This document shows positions 52,736-60,412 of a stretch of 64,000 nucleotides of DNA, in pieces; the first letter of the stretch is position 1; each line of letters opens with the position of its first letter. This DNA comes from an uncultured Prevotellaceae bacterium. GTDB lineage: Bacteria > Bacteroidota > Bacteroidia > Bacteroidales > Bacteroidaceae. The notes beneath the pieces were generated by a model that worked only from the letters and a program-made list of their open reading frames with translations, did no database searches and was not told where the DNA came from. The stretch is taken from contig CACZGH010000015.1 of assembly GCA_902780635.1 (NCBI GenBank), positions 1 through 64,000 on the forward strand. Direction: 5' to 3'. The position numbers were made by a program, and so were the translations under genes.

Positions 52736-52842
52736 TCTGTTCTGTATGTGGCTCTCTCCACCCTCTGTCCTGCCTGTGGCTCTCTCCGCCCCCTGTCCTG
52801 CATGTGGCTCTCTCCACCCTTTGTCCTGCCTGTGGCCCCCTC
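52736..52842. repeat. Tandem 28-bp repeats (about four copies)
   Basis: Three full 28-base units (52736-52763, 52764-52791, 52792-52819) and a truncated fourth (52820-52842) share the core TGTGGCTCTCTCC. They alternate between ...CTGTATGTGG, ...CTGCCTGTGG and ...CTGCATGTGG versions. A further partial copy (GTTCTGTATGTGGCTAT) follows at 52843 and merges into an eight-base palindrome (GTGGCTAT/ATAGCCAC, 52852-52870). The block fills the gap between the regulator gene and the terminator. There are no spacers, so it is not a CRISPR. Confidence 0.9.
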
Positions 52843-52884
52843 GTTCTGTATGTGGCTATATCATAGCCACCCATCCCATAAGCA

Positions 52885-52929
52885 GAAAAAGAAAGTGAGC
52901 AAACCCACCATTTGCTCACTCTCTTTTTT
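52885..52929. terminator. Bidirectional intrinsic terminator
   Basis: AGTGAGCAAA pairs perfectly with TTTGCTCACT around a seven-base loop, with an A-rich flank before and CTCTTTTTT after. It lies between the convergent regulator gene (stop at 52717) and the minus-strand gene ending at 52948. Confidence 0.9.
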
Positions 52930-52947
52930 ATCAATCCATGAAGCCTG

Positions 52948-55900
52948 TTACTTCACCACGAATTTCTTGCCGTCGCGGATATAGATGCCTCGTTTCGTAG
53001 CATCCTTCACCTCCATACCTTGCAGGTTGTAAATCTTTCCGTTGTTGACAGTCGTTGTCACCACATTTTCTATACCAGTAAGGTCGGGCTTCTCTGTGCC
53101 ATAGTATTTCAGGCGGAAGTTGTCGACAACTACCCAGTCGCCTTCATGGCCTTTTTCGTCCTTTGCTACACCGATGTCGAGAATGCCACTGGCATTGACG
53201 TCAACCAGAAGTTGTACTTGATACAGACCGAGTTGGAAGAACTGTACAGCCTGGTCGATGCCATCGGGATATTCTCCCACGCTGGTGTTGTTGCCAAGGC
53301 CAGGAGCCTTGTTCACCTCAGCGGTGATATTGGGAAGCAGGATGTCATACATGCCGCTATAGACGTAGGCGTTCTGTGCTGGCTCAAGACCTTCTTCAGT
53401 GATGAGGCGTGCCTGATCTCCGTGATGACCGTCACGATAGAATCCCTGGACAGTGAGGAGATAGTAACCGGCTTTGAGACCAGTGACACTGGTAGAGAAG
53501 GAGCAGTCGTTGGAGTTCCATGACTCGAGTGCGAAGTCAGGATGGTTGCCACCGCGTCCCCATACACTGCCGTTGAAGATTTGCCATGCTGGCTCCACTT
53601 CTGCGCGCTGGTTGAAACCGGGGTTCACGATGTAGTAGCTGGCGTCGACAGGAGCGTCCTTTGCGGCCTTCTCGAGAAGGGCGTCACGGTCGGCTCTGGT
53701 GACCAGTTTCCACTGGGCGTCAAGGTTATAGGACTCGATGTCGCCACGCTGCTCGGTGCATACGGTGGTATGGTCGCCGTTTCCGCCGTCAACGCTGCAG
53801 TCGGGATTGAACACGACGAAGGCATCGGGATAGTCAGCCTGGAAGATGTTGTAGTTGCCGTTTTCGAGTTTCACGAAGCGCCATGCACCTGCCTTGGAGG
53901 AGTCCATGTAGCCACGGTAGCCAAGATACTGGCTGGGGTTGTCATCTGGACCGCCGTTGCGCAAACCGGTATTGATGTGGAAGTCGGTTGCAGGATCGGG
54001 ACGGTTGGTTTGCTCCTCTTCACCCTCTGTAGGCTCTTCAGGAGTATCGATGTTCTCCAGGGTGAGGAGAGTGCCAGGCATGCCGAGGGCTGCGTGTGCA
54101 CCCCAGTCGGAACCGCCAGTGAGGAAGCGCTGCTGACCTACGTTATAGAGGTAGAATTCACCTGCTTTGACATCATTGCCTGCGAACACGTCGGGCTGAC
54201 GCTCTGCGTGGAAGTTCTTGCGGGCATAGCGCAGGGCCTTGAGCTGGTCGTAGAGTTGGCCTTGGGTGGTACCTGACTGGAAGAACTCCTCAGCGTCGGC
54301 TGTGTTGATACCTTCTTCTTTTGCCAAAGCGATGGTCTTTTGCAGGGCGTCAAAGTCGTTGCTGTTGATGGACTTCACATTGTCAAATGCTCTCTGCAGA
54401 TTTTCAAGAGCCTGACGTTGTGCTTCCATATCGTCGCCATTGAGGGCGGCTTTGGCTGCGTTGAGTGCTTCATCAAGAGCAGCCTGGAGTGCTGCGGTGG
54501 TGTTAACGGTGAAGGCCTCTACCTCTGGGATAAGGGCTGCCAACTGTGGCTTGTAGATGTTGATGACGGGGTAGGTCTCAGGATATTCCAGTTTCTGCAG
54601 CTGCAGACCGCTGAAATGGAACCAGAAGCCCAGGGCTCCGTCGTTGACATCGCCAAACTGATAAACCAGTGTCTCACTGTCTTGCTCGGCTGTGAATTCC
54701 AGGTTGACGGTTGTCTCTTCTGGTGTGCCTGCAAATGGGATGGTATAGGTGGCAAGGATATCACCGCCTACGTCAATTCCAGAATGACTGGTCCACAGGT
54801 CATAGAAATTGGCGATGTAGGTACGCATCTCTACATTATGCCATGAGTTGTAGGGGCTGCTGGTAAACTTGTAAGTGAAGTTGTAGGTCTCACCGGGAAC
54901 GGTGGGCAACTTGACCATCAGTGGCTCGAAGCCGCCAATGCCTTCATAGTTGTTGATCTCATTCATGCCAGTGGCCTCGTCATAGCTGATCTTGCCTTCA
55001 TAGACCACAGTGTGGTCGTTGTTGGTCTCCCAGTTGTTCAGGTTGCGGTAGTCAACAAATCCCTCACGGGTCTCTGCGGGAATGAACGTACGCGGACCTA
55101 CCAGTTGGAAGGCGCCATTCGTATATTTATAAAGGTTCTGGTCGGTGGTGTTGAAAACCAGTTTGCCTTCATAGACGGTCACACCTTTTCCACTGTTGGC
55201 AATCTCCTCACCATCGGGGCTAAGGAATACTTGGCCGTCTTCTGCCACTTTTACCTCACCTGTCAGCTGGTTGAGCACGCCTGCTTCTCCCATGTCGGTG
55301 ACCACGGGCACAAAGTCGCATACCAAAGCGCCATCCTCGTAGATTTTGAAACTGTAGAGTTTCATGTAGCAACGGGAGTTGTCACGACGCTTGCCGTCTG
55401 GGCCGTCAGTGTTCAGGTCAAAAATAAACATGGTGTTGACGCCATCGTCGGCCACTTCGTCATCATTGCCTGCTGTGATGCTGGCAGCGGGTTGTGGCTC
55501 TCCCTGACGGGTGAAGGTGACGGTTCTGCCTTCAGCGGCGACAGTGATGCGGGTGTTCATGGGTATCTCTTCTGTACCTGGTTGCTCATAGCGTCCGCCA
55601 CCCTCGAAGGTGCGGCTGAAACATCCCTTGTCTCCAGCTCCTTCTTTGTCGGAACGGCTGAACACGACGAAAGCATTGCGCTCCCAGTTGCCATTGCGGG
55701 CACCAAAGATGGCCTCCCAGTTCTGGGCGGCGTTTTGGGTGATTTCCACATCTGCCACCACACGTGTGGATGATTTGTGGATGTAACCAGTGTTGATGAA
55801 ACCTGTAGAGGTGCCAAGACGGGTCTCGATGTACTCGATGGCCTTCTGCTGGACGGGTTTGGCTATTTTGAGGTCACTGACGTTCACATAGACGCCATAA

Positions 55901-56079
55901 CGCTCATATTCGCCAAGGTTGTTCAGTACATACACCTTTCCGTCGGCCTTGTTCAGCACATAGGGGTCTGAACCTGTGTAGTTCGACAGGTTGTCGATGA
56001 CCGTCGGTACGATGCTACTCTGTGCAAAGGCCATGTTGCCGATGAACAGACATGCAAAAAATAGTAACAATTTTTTCAT
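52948..56079 (-). CDS. Secreted multi-domain binding protein (LamG-like, coiled linker, CBM-like)
   Basis: From the ATG at 56079 the protein has 1043 residues and a signal peptide (MKKLLLFFACLFIGNMAFAQ); the open frame extends to 56184 without a plausible leader. A LamG-type jelly-roll lies near 65-250 (GTSTGFINTGYIHKSSTRVVADVEI, KLYSFKIYEDGALVCDFVPV). Beta-sandwich regions follow, then a helical FIVAR-like spacer near 500-560 (LQAALDEALNAAKAALNG). Near 790-1000 there is a galactose-binding-type domain (SFSTSVTGLKAGYYLLTVQGFYRDG, ASGILDIGVAKDE, WVVVDNFRLKYYG). The tail KIYNLQGMEVK...GIYIRDGKKFVVK matches the short sorting-type tail. No catalytic domain was recognised; a carbohydrate-binding surface protein is the best guess. 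It follows the GH127-type gene by 101 bases. Confidence 0.72.
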   Translation of the reverse strand: MKKLLLFFACLFIGNMAFAQSSIVPTVIDNLSNYTGSDPYVLNKADGKVYVLNNLGEYERYGVYVNVSDLKIAKPVQQKAIEYIETRLGTSTGFINTGYIHKSSTRVVADVEITQNAAQNWEAIFGARNGNWERNAFVVFSRSDKEGAGDKGCFSRTFEGGGRYEQPGTEEIPMNTRITVAAEGRTVTFTRQGEPQPAASITAGNDDEVADDGVNTMFIFDLNTDGPDGKRRDNSRCYMKLYSFKIYEDGALVCDFVPVVTDMGEAGVLNQLTGEVKVAEDGQVFLSPDGEEIANSGKGVTVYEGKLVFNTTDQNLYKYTNGAFQLVGPRTFIPAETREGFVDYRNLNNWETNNDHTVVYEGKISYDEATGMNEINNYEGIGGFEPLMVKLPTVPGETYNFTYKFTSSPYNSWHNVEMRTYIANFYDLWTSHSGIDVGGDILATYTIPFAGTPEETTVNLEFTAEQDSETLVYQFGDVNDGALGFWFHFSGLQLQKLEYPETYPVINIYKPQLAALIPEVEAFTVNTTAALQAALDEALNAAKAALNGDDMEAQRQALENLQRAFDNVKSINSNDFDALQKTIALAKEEGINTADAEEFFQSGTTQGQLYDQLKALRYARKNFHAERQPDVFAGNDVKAGEFYLYNVGQQRFLTGGSDWGAHAALGMPGTLLTLENIDTPEEPTEGEEEQTNRPDPATDFHINTGLRNGGPDDNPSQYLGYRGYMDSSKAGAWRFVKLENGNYNIFQADYPDAFVVFNPDCSVDGGNGDHTTVCTEQRGDIESYNLDAQWKLVTRADRDALLEKAAKDAPVDASYYIVNPGFNQRAEVEPAWQIFNGSVWGRGGNHPDFALESWNSNDCSFSTSVTGLKAGYYLLTVQGFYRDGHHGDQARLITEEGLEPAQNAYVYSGMYDILLPNITAEVNKAPGLGNNTSVGEYPDGIDQAVQFFQLGLYQVQLLVDVNASGILDIGVAKDEKGHEGDWVVVDNFRLKYYGTEKPDLTGIENVVTTTVNNGKIYNLQGMEVKDATKRGIYIRDGKKFVVK

Positions 56080-56180
56080 AAAATAGAGTGATTGGTTAAT
56101 ATTGAAATTTTCTGGTGTAAAGGTAGTACTTATTATTGGTATGGTTGGATAATAACTATTCAGAAAAGGATAAAAATGAT

Positions 56181-58259
56181 TCAATCCTCACAATCAGGGT
56201 CAATACCGGTGTTTACATCGGCTTTTGGGAAGGCGGATAGGCGCAGACGAGCGGCTCCCATCGGCACCAGACGGATGGTTTCCTCTTCTTCTGAACGGGG
56301 GGCGAAGCGTGTAGGCAAGACATCGGTCATCCCAGTCTGGTCAAATCCCCAGGTGGGTATCTTCCTTCCTTTGACAGAAAACTCCAGTGGCACGGTCTCC
56401 AAAGAGAAGGGATAGTCGTTGGCGGGCCAGGGTTGACGCTTGACGGTGAGGTCAATGGGCATGTTTTGGTCATCGACCATCAGGGAATAATTCCATGGGG
56501 TTTCGGCAAAGATCTCGTAGGCAGGCCAGAGGCTTTTGTCCACGCTCTCTTGCCAGTGTGAGTCGTCTTGCACGATTTCCGGGTCACTGCTGTCGCGCTG
56601 GTTGTAGCGTTCTTCAATGCGAAGTGAGAGGGTGAGAGGACCGTAGTTGACACTCACACTGCCTTTGTTCTGGGTCCACTCATGGGTGGAGATCGTCATG
56701 GGCAGCGAGAGCGTCACTTCATCACCTTCTTGCCATTCGCGTTGGATATAGAGATACTTGCCTGATGACAATTGCCCTTCAAAGGGGATACCATCGACAG
56801 ATACAGCGGGATGCTCGCACCATGATGGTATACGCAGATAGAGTGGAAAGCGGACGGGTTTGTCGGTCGATACCTTTATCCGTATCTCTTCCTCGAAGGG
56901 GTAATGGGTGTCAATGGTGAGTTTGACATTTTGACCCTCTGCCACCTGTGTCGTTGTCTCGCTGGCGGCATAAAGCATCGTGCAGAGACCGCCATCGGTG
57001 GTCGACATGACGAGATGTTCAGTGAAATAGGGCCAACCCATTCCATGGTTGTGCTGGCAACAGCGGCTGCTGAAAGGACTCATGGAGAGCATGCCACGCA
57101 GACTGTTGTCGATACTGGGAGCATGATTCTTGCCATCGCTGATGGCCATATTGGGCGAGGTGATATAGCGGAGGGCGCGCATGTCTGTTGTCAGGGCGGC
57201 GGGCAGGGTGTTGAAGGCCACCTCTTCGCAATGGTCTGCCCAGAAGGGGTCGCCGGTAATGCTCATCATGATTTCGTCGCTTGCCATTTGTTCCACTACC
57301 GCACAGGTCTCTGCTCCCTGACGTGGGTCAAAATAGCCTTGACGGGCATTCTCGTCAGCTCCATACATGCCGCCAGGCACCTGTCCGTAGCGTTGACGCA
57401 TGGTCAGGTGGTTGTCGTAAGCGGCACGGAGCATAGCTTCATCACCTTGATAAACATAATAGGTGGCGGGCTCACGAAATCCTTGGGCTACGTTCACACC
57501 ATGCCAGTTGGGCAGGTCGTCTTTCATCGTCCAGTTGACACCACAACGGTGCAGCTTGTCGATAAGAGGGAGTATGCTCTCATCGCCTGTATGATTGTAA
57601 AGCCAGATGACGCTCCATTCATTGTCGCCACCACGCTTTTCCTGCCACAGACCTTTGAGGAAATGCTCGTCAGGGATCGTGAGTTCCCATTTGAAATATT
57701 GGGTCATGGCTGTGAGCACACGTTGGTCGCCACTGTGCTCATAGTAGGTCTGCAGCGCCCAGAGCATGGGCATCTTGGCCCATAGTTCTGGATTCTGTGT
57801 GTTGCCGTCCATGGCATCGGGGCCTAAGAGTCCATTAGGCTTGACATTTTTCAGCACGGCGTCAAACCAGATTTGTGCTTCTTGTTTCATGGTCTCGTCA
57901 TCGAGTATATAGGCGAGTGATGAATAGCCGCGCAGCCAGTAGGGCACTTCCTCCCATCCGTGATCGCCCTGGTCGCTGAGCCATTGGTTGTTGTGTTTGT
58001 CAAGCCACGCACTGACGGTGCCCAACTGACCACAGAGCCCGTCGCGCTGACGGGTGAGTATCTCACGTAGCCAACCGCGTGGTTGCACCTGTCCGACAGG
58101 GAGTTTTCTCAGACATCCACCATGCAAAGGCGCACGGAAACCGTTGGTGACATTCTGTGCTGGGCGCTCAACGACAGCCATATCAGAGGTTTGTGCCAGG
58201 GCGTTACCTGCTATTGCGCTAAAAAGAACTAATGTCCATCGTGTGATTGTATGTTTCAT
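56181..58259 (-). CDS. GH127-type beta-L-arabinofuranosidase-like hydrolase
   Basis: This 692-residue secreted enzyme (signal peptide ending AGNALAQ) belongs to the DUF1680/GH127 superfamily. It is clearly divergent from the gene at 19421-21907. The zinc-cysteine site is kept: E317 and C319 in GAETCAVVE, and C400-C401 in SRCCQHNHG. The motif around the Cys pair (CCQHNHGMGWPYF) differs from the GCACCPGN of the classical branch. Relatives of this branch include enzymes reported to act on complex pectin side chains such as rhamnogalacturonan II, so the substrate need not be L-arabinose. An (alpha/alpha)6 barrel (residues about 50-430) precedes beta-sandwich domains. It follows the small beta-sandwich gene by 40 bases. 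Confidence 0.85.
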   Translation of the reverse strand: MKHTITRWTLVLFSAIAGNALAQTSDMAVVERPAQNVTNGFRAPLHGGCLRKLPVGQVQPRGWLREILTRQRDGLCGQLGTVSAWLDKHNNQWLSDQGDHGWEEVPYWLRGYSSLAYILDDETMKQEAQIWFDAVLKNVKPNGLLGPDAMDGNTQNPELWAKMPMLWALQTYYEHSGDQRVLTAMTQYFKWELTIPDEHFLKGLWQEKRGGDNEWSVIWLYNHTGDESILPLIDKLHRCGVNWTMKDDLPNWHGVNVAQGFREPATYYVYQGDEAMLRAAYDNHLTMRQRYGQVPGGMYGADENARQGYFDPRQGAETCAVVEQMASDEIMMSITGDPFWADHCEEVAFNTLPAALTTDMRALRYITSPNMAISDGKNHAPSIDNSLRGMLSMSPFSSRCCQHNHGMGWPYFTEHLVMSTTDGGLCTMLYAASETTTQVAEGQNVKLTIDTHYPFEEEIRIKVSTDKPVRFPLYLRIPSWCEHPAVSVDGIPFEGQLSSGKYLYIQREWQEGDEVTLSLPMTISTHEWTQNKGSVSVNYGPLTLSLRIEERYNQRDSSDPEIVQDDSHWQESVDKSLWPAYEIFAETPWNYSLMVDDQNMPIDLTVKRQPWPANDYPFSLETVPLEFSVKGRKIPTWGFDQTGMTDVLPTRFAPRSEEEETIRLVPMGAARLRLSAFPKADVNTGIDPDCED

Positions 58260-58299
58260 CTTCTCTTATGTTCTATTGAGTATGAAGTTCTGTTAAGGA

Positions 58300-59007
58300 T
58301 TATGGTCTACTGAGTATGATGGTCTTTCCTTCCTTAATATATATACCTGGTAGCGTCGGGTGTGACACTGCCATGCCACAGAGATTGTATACAGATTCGT
58401 TTTTCGTTTCGTCTGGTAGGAGCGTCTCCATTCCATCTGTATTCTCAGGGCGAGTGATGGTCAGGCCAAAATCGATGTGCCCACCTCCTGCTCCTTGTGT
58501 CAGAGATACAGCCAGTATGTTGTCGCCCTCATGCAGCAATGCTTTGTGGCGTGGGGTGAACGTACGCGACACATAGTCATTGTCATTCCATCCTGTGAGA
58601 CTCCATAGTGATTTGCCATTCAGGTAGAAATGGGGATTCTCGTCGTAACTGCAAGTCAGTGTCACTGTGCTTTGTGCCAGGGCTGCCATGTCTTCGGCGG
58701 TCAGTGTGAAATGGCGGCGTAGAAGCAATGGCTGCACTTCGCTGGCCCAGATACTGACCCGGAAGGGATCATAGGAGTTGCTCAAAGGTCCCCATCCGTA
58801 TATCCAGTCGCTCTCATCAACACAGCGGCCTGCCCAGTCCTTGGGCTCTACCCTTGCAAGCTCCTCATTGTTGTTGAGAAAATAGTAAACACAGGACCAA
58901 GGACCTTTTTCCTTCGTCTCCAAAAGACTGACAGTAGTCGTCTGTGCATTTGACAGATGAATGATACCGATCAGTCCTATCAGAATCCATGTTTTTCGCT
59001 TCAACAT
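58300..59007 (-). CDS. Small secreted galactose-binding-like beta-sandwich protein
   Basis: With the start at 59007 the protein has 235 residues, beginning MLKRKTWILIGLIGIIHLSNAQ (signal peptide). The open frame continues to 59073, but the promoter lies inside that stretch. The body is a single jelly-roll resembling the sugar-binding domain of beta-galactosidases: LLLRRHFTLTAEDMAAL, NPHFYLNGKSLWSL, HEGDNILAVSLTQGAGGGHIDFGLTI. It ends in a variant sorting-type tail (VYNLCGMAV...GIYIKEGKTIILSRP). No catalytic domain is present, so it probably binds glycan or helps the GH127-type enzyme encoded 40 bases downstream. It heads this minus-strand unit. Confidence 0.72.
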   Translation of the reverse strand: MLKRKTWILIGLIGIIHLSNAQTTTVSLLETKEKGPWSCVYYFLNNNEELARVEPKDWAGRCVDESDWIYGWGPLSNSYDPFRVSIWASEVQPLLLRRHFTLTAEDMAALAQSTVTLTCSYDENPHFYLNGKSLWSLTGWNDNDYVSRTFTPRHKALLHEGDNILAVSLTQGAGGGHIDFGLTITRPENTDGMETLLPDETKNESVYNLCGMAVSHPTLPGIYIKEGKTIILSRP

Positions 59008-59027
59008 ATGAAAATAGTTTGATGCCA

Positions 59028-59060
59028 CAAAATTACTCGTACTCACGGAAGAACAACAAA
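59028..59060 (-). promoter_or_regulatory. Bacteroidota promoter of the GH127-type unit
   Basis: The minus strand has TTTG (59060-59057), a 21-base spacer and TAATTTTG (59035-59028), an exact -7 match. The ATG at 59007 would have a leader of about 15 bases. This argues against the longer frame starting at 59073. Confidence 0.6.
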
Positions 59061-59175
59061 ACTCAGAGTTCAAAAAACGAAAAAAGCAGGTAAAACGGTC
59101 TGTGGAAAAGGGAAAAACCGTTTTTTTTCTTTTTCATATGGGGCGTATTATAAGAAAAATACCTATCTTTACACC

Positions 59176-60291
59176 ATGGAAACAAACAAACGAATAGTCT
59201 TCATCGATTACATCCGCGTGGTGGCTTGCCTGATGGTGATGCTCGTACACGCAAGTGAGAATTTTTATGGGGCTGATCCCTCAGGACTGGCTGGCAATAT
59301 GTCAATGTTGGCCAACGAGCAAAATCGTTTCTGGGTATCCTTCTATGACGGCGCGCTGGGCCGTGTCTCTGTGCCCTTGTTCATGATTGTGTCAGCCTTT
59401 CTTTTGGTGCCCATGCGGCAGGGGCAAACCATGGTGGGCTTCTATCGCAAACGCTTCATGCGTATCCTACCTCCTCTCGTTTGTTTCTTGTTGCTCTATA
59501 CATTCTTGCCTCTGCTCTGGGGTGGTATGACATGGGAGCAGTCGATGGCCGATTTGAAGGCGCTTCCGTTCAATTTCCCGTCAATGGGAGGACATCTTTG
59601 GTTCATGTATCCACTCATCAGTCTTTATTTGATCATCCCTGTGGTCTCTCCTTGGCTCCAACAGGCTTCTGCGCGCGATGAGCGTATCTTTATCGGCATT
59701 TTTGCATTCAGCACGCTCATGCCCTGGCTCCATCGGTTTGTACAACCAGAGCTGTGGGGCGAATGCTTCTGGAACCAGTTTGGAATGTTGTGGTATTGCT
59801 CCGGATACCTGGGCTATTTGGTGTTGGCTCATTACATACGTGTACATATCAAATGGGATCGTAATCGCAGGCTGACTATCGGCATCGTTTGCTTCCTCAT
59901 AGGGGCTGCATTCTCAGCATGGAGCTTCTGGTGGAAAGGGCAGCCTGGTGTGCTCATCGAGACACCGATGCTGGAATGGTCGTGGGAGTTCTGTACGCCC
60001 AACGTCCTCTTGGCCACATTCGGGTTGTTCCTGGTCTTTACCTGTATACAGGCCCCCAAAGCTCCTGCTTGGATCGACAGACTGTCGCGCATGTCATATG
60101 GCATGTACCTGATGCACATGTTCTTCTTGAGCCTGATAGCACCATGGGTCATTGGCGGCGATGTGGCCAACCCCGCGCTGCCTGTCTGGCTGGCAATACC
60201 AGTGATTGCATTGCTCACTTTTATAGGTGCTGCTGTCACCACGCGTCTGCTGTCTCTGCTTCCTGGAAGCAAATATATCGTAGGCTGCTGA
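59176..60291 (+). CDS. Acyltransferase family 3 membrane protein
   Basis: This 371-residue inner-membrane protein has about ten transmembrane helices and the acyltransferase-3 (OafA/YrhL-type) pattern. It begins IVFIDYIRVVACLMVMLVH, with the family's N-terminal Arg and the helix-1 His, then has FYRKRFMRILPPLVCF and, late in the protein, LSRMSYGMYLMHMFFL with the conserved Tyr/His. Such enzymes O-acylate (often acetylate) sugars of surface polysaccharides; a substrate cannot be assigned. A sequence one mismatch from the -7 box (TATCTTTA, 59164-59171) lies four bases before the ATG. It stands between the GH127-type unit and the second hybrid regulator. Confidence 0.85.
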   Translation: METNKRIVFIDYIRVVACLMVMLVHASENFYGADPSGLAGNMSMLANEQNRFWVSFYDGALGRVSVPLFMIVSAFLLVPMRQGQTMVGFYRKRFMRILPPLVCFLLLYTFLPLLWGGMTWEQSMADLKALPFNFPSMGGHLWFMYPLISLYLIIPVVSPWLQQASARDERIFIGIFAFSTLMPWLHRFVQPELWGECFWNQFGMLWYCSGYLGYLVLAHYIRVHIKWDRNRRLTIGIVCFLIGAAFSAWSFWWKGQPGVLIETPMLEWSWEFCTPNVLLATFGLFLVFTCIQAPKAPAWIDRLSRMSYGMYLMHMFFLSLIAPWVIGGDVANPALPVWLAIPVIALLTFIGAAVTTRLLSLLPGSKYIVGC

Positions 60292-60330
60292 TGGAACAGA
60301 TAAGAATAGTAATTAATAAAAGGTAATGTC

Positions 60331-60402
60331 TGAACTCCTCAACTCCTCAACTTCTGAACTCCTCAACTTCTGAACTTCTCAACTCCTGAACTCCTGAACT
60401 CC
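60331..60402. repeat. Nine tandem octamers upstream of the second hybrid regulator
   Basis: Nine uninterrupted eight-base units with the pattern T(G/C)AACT(C/T)C run from 60331 to 60402, ending ten bases before the regulator's ATG at 60413. Four units are TGAACTCC, two TCAACTCC, two TCAACTTC and one TGAACTTC. An octamer array is not in frame with codons and could change length by slippage. Confidence 0.92.
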
Positions 60403-60412
60403 TCATATACCC

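Noticed and set aside
52748-52984. Plus-strand open frame rich in Cys, Pro and Trp
   Set aside because: It is the translation of the 28-bp tandem repeats and continues through the terminator into the convergent gene.
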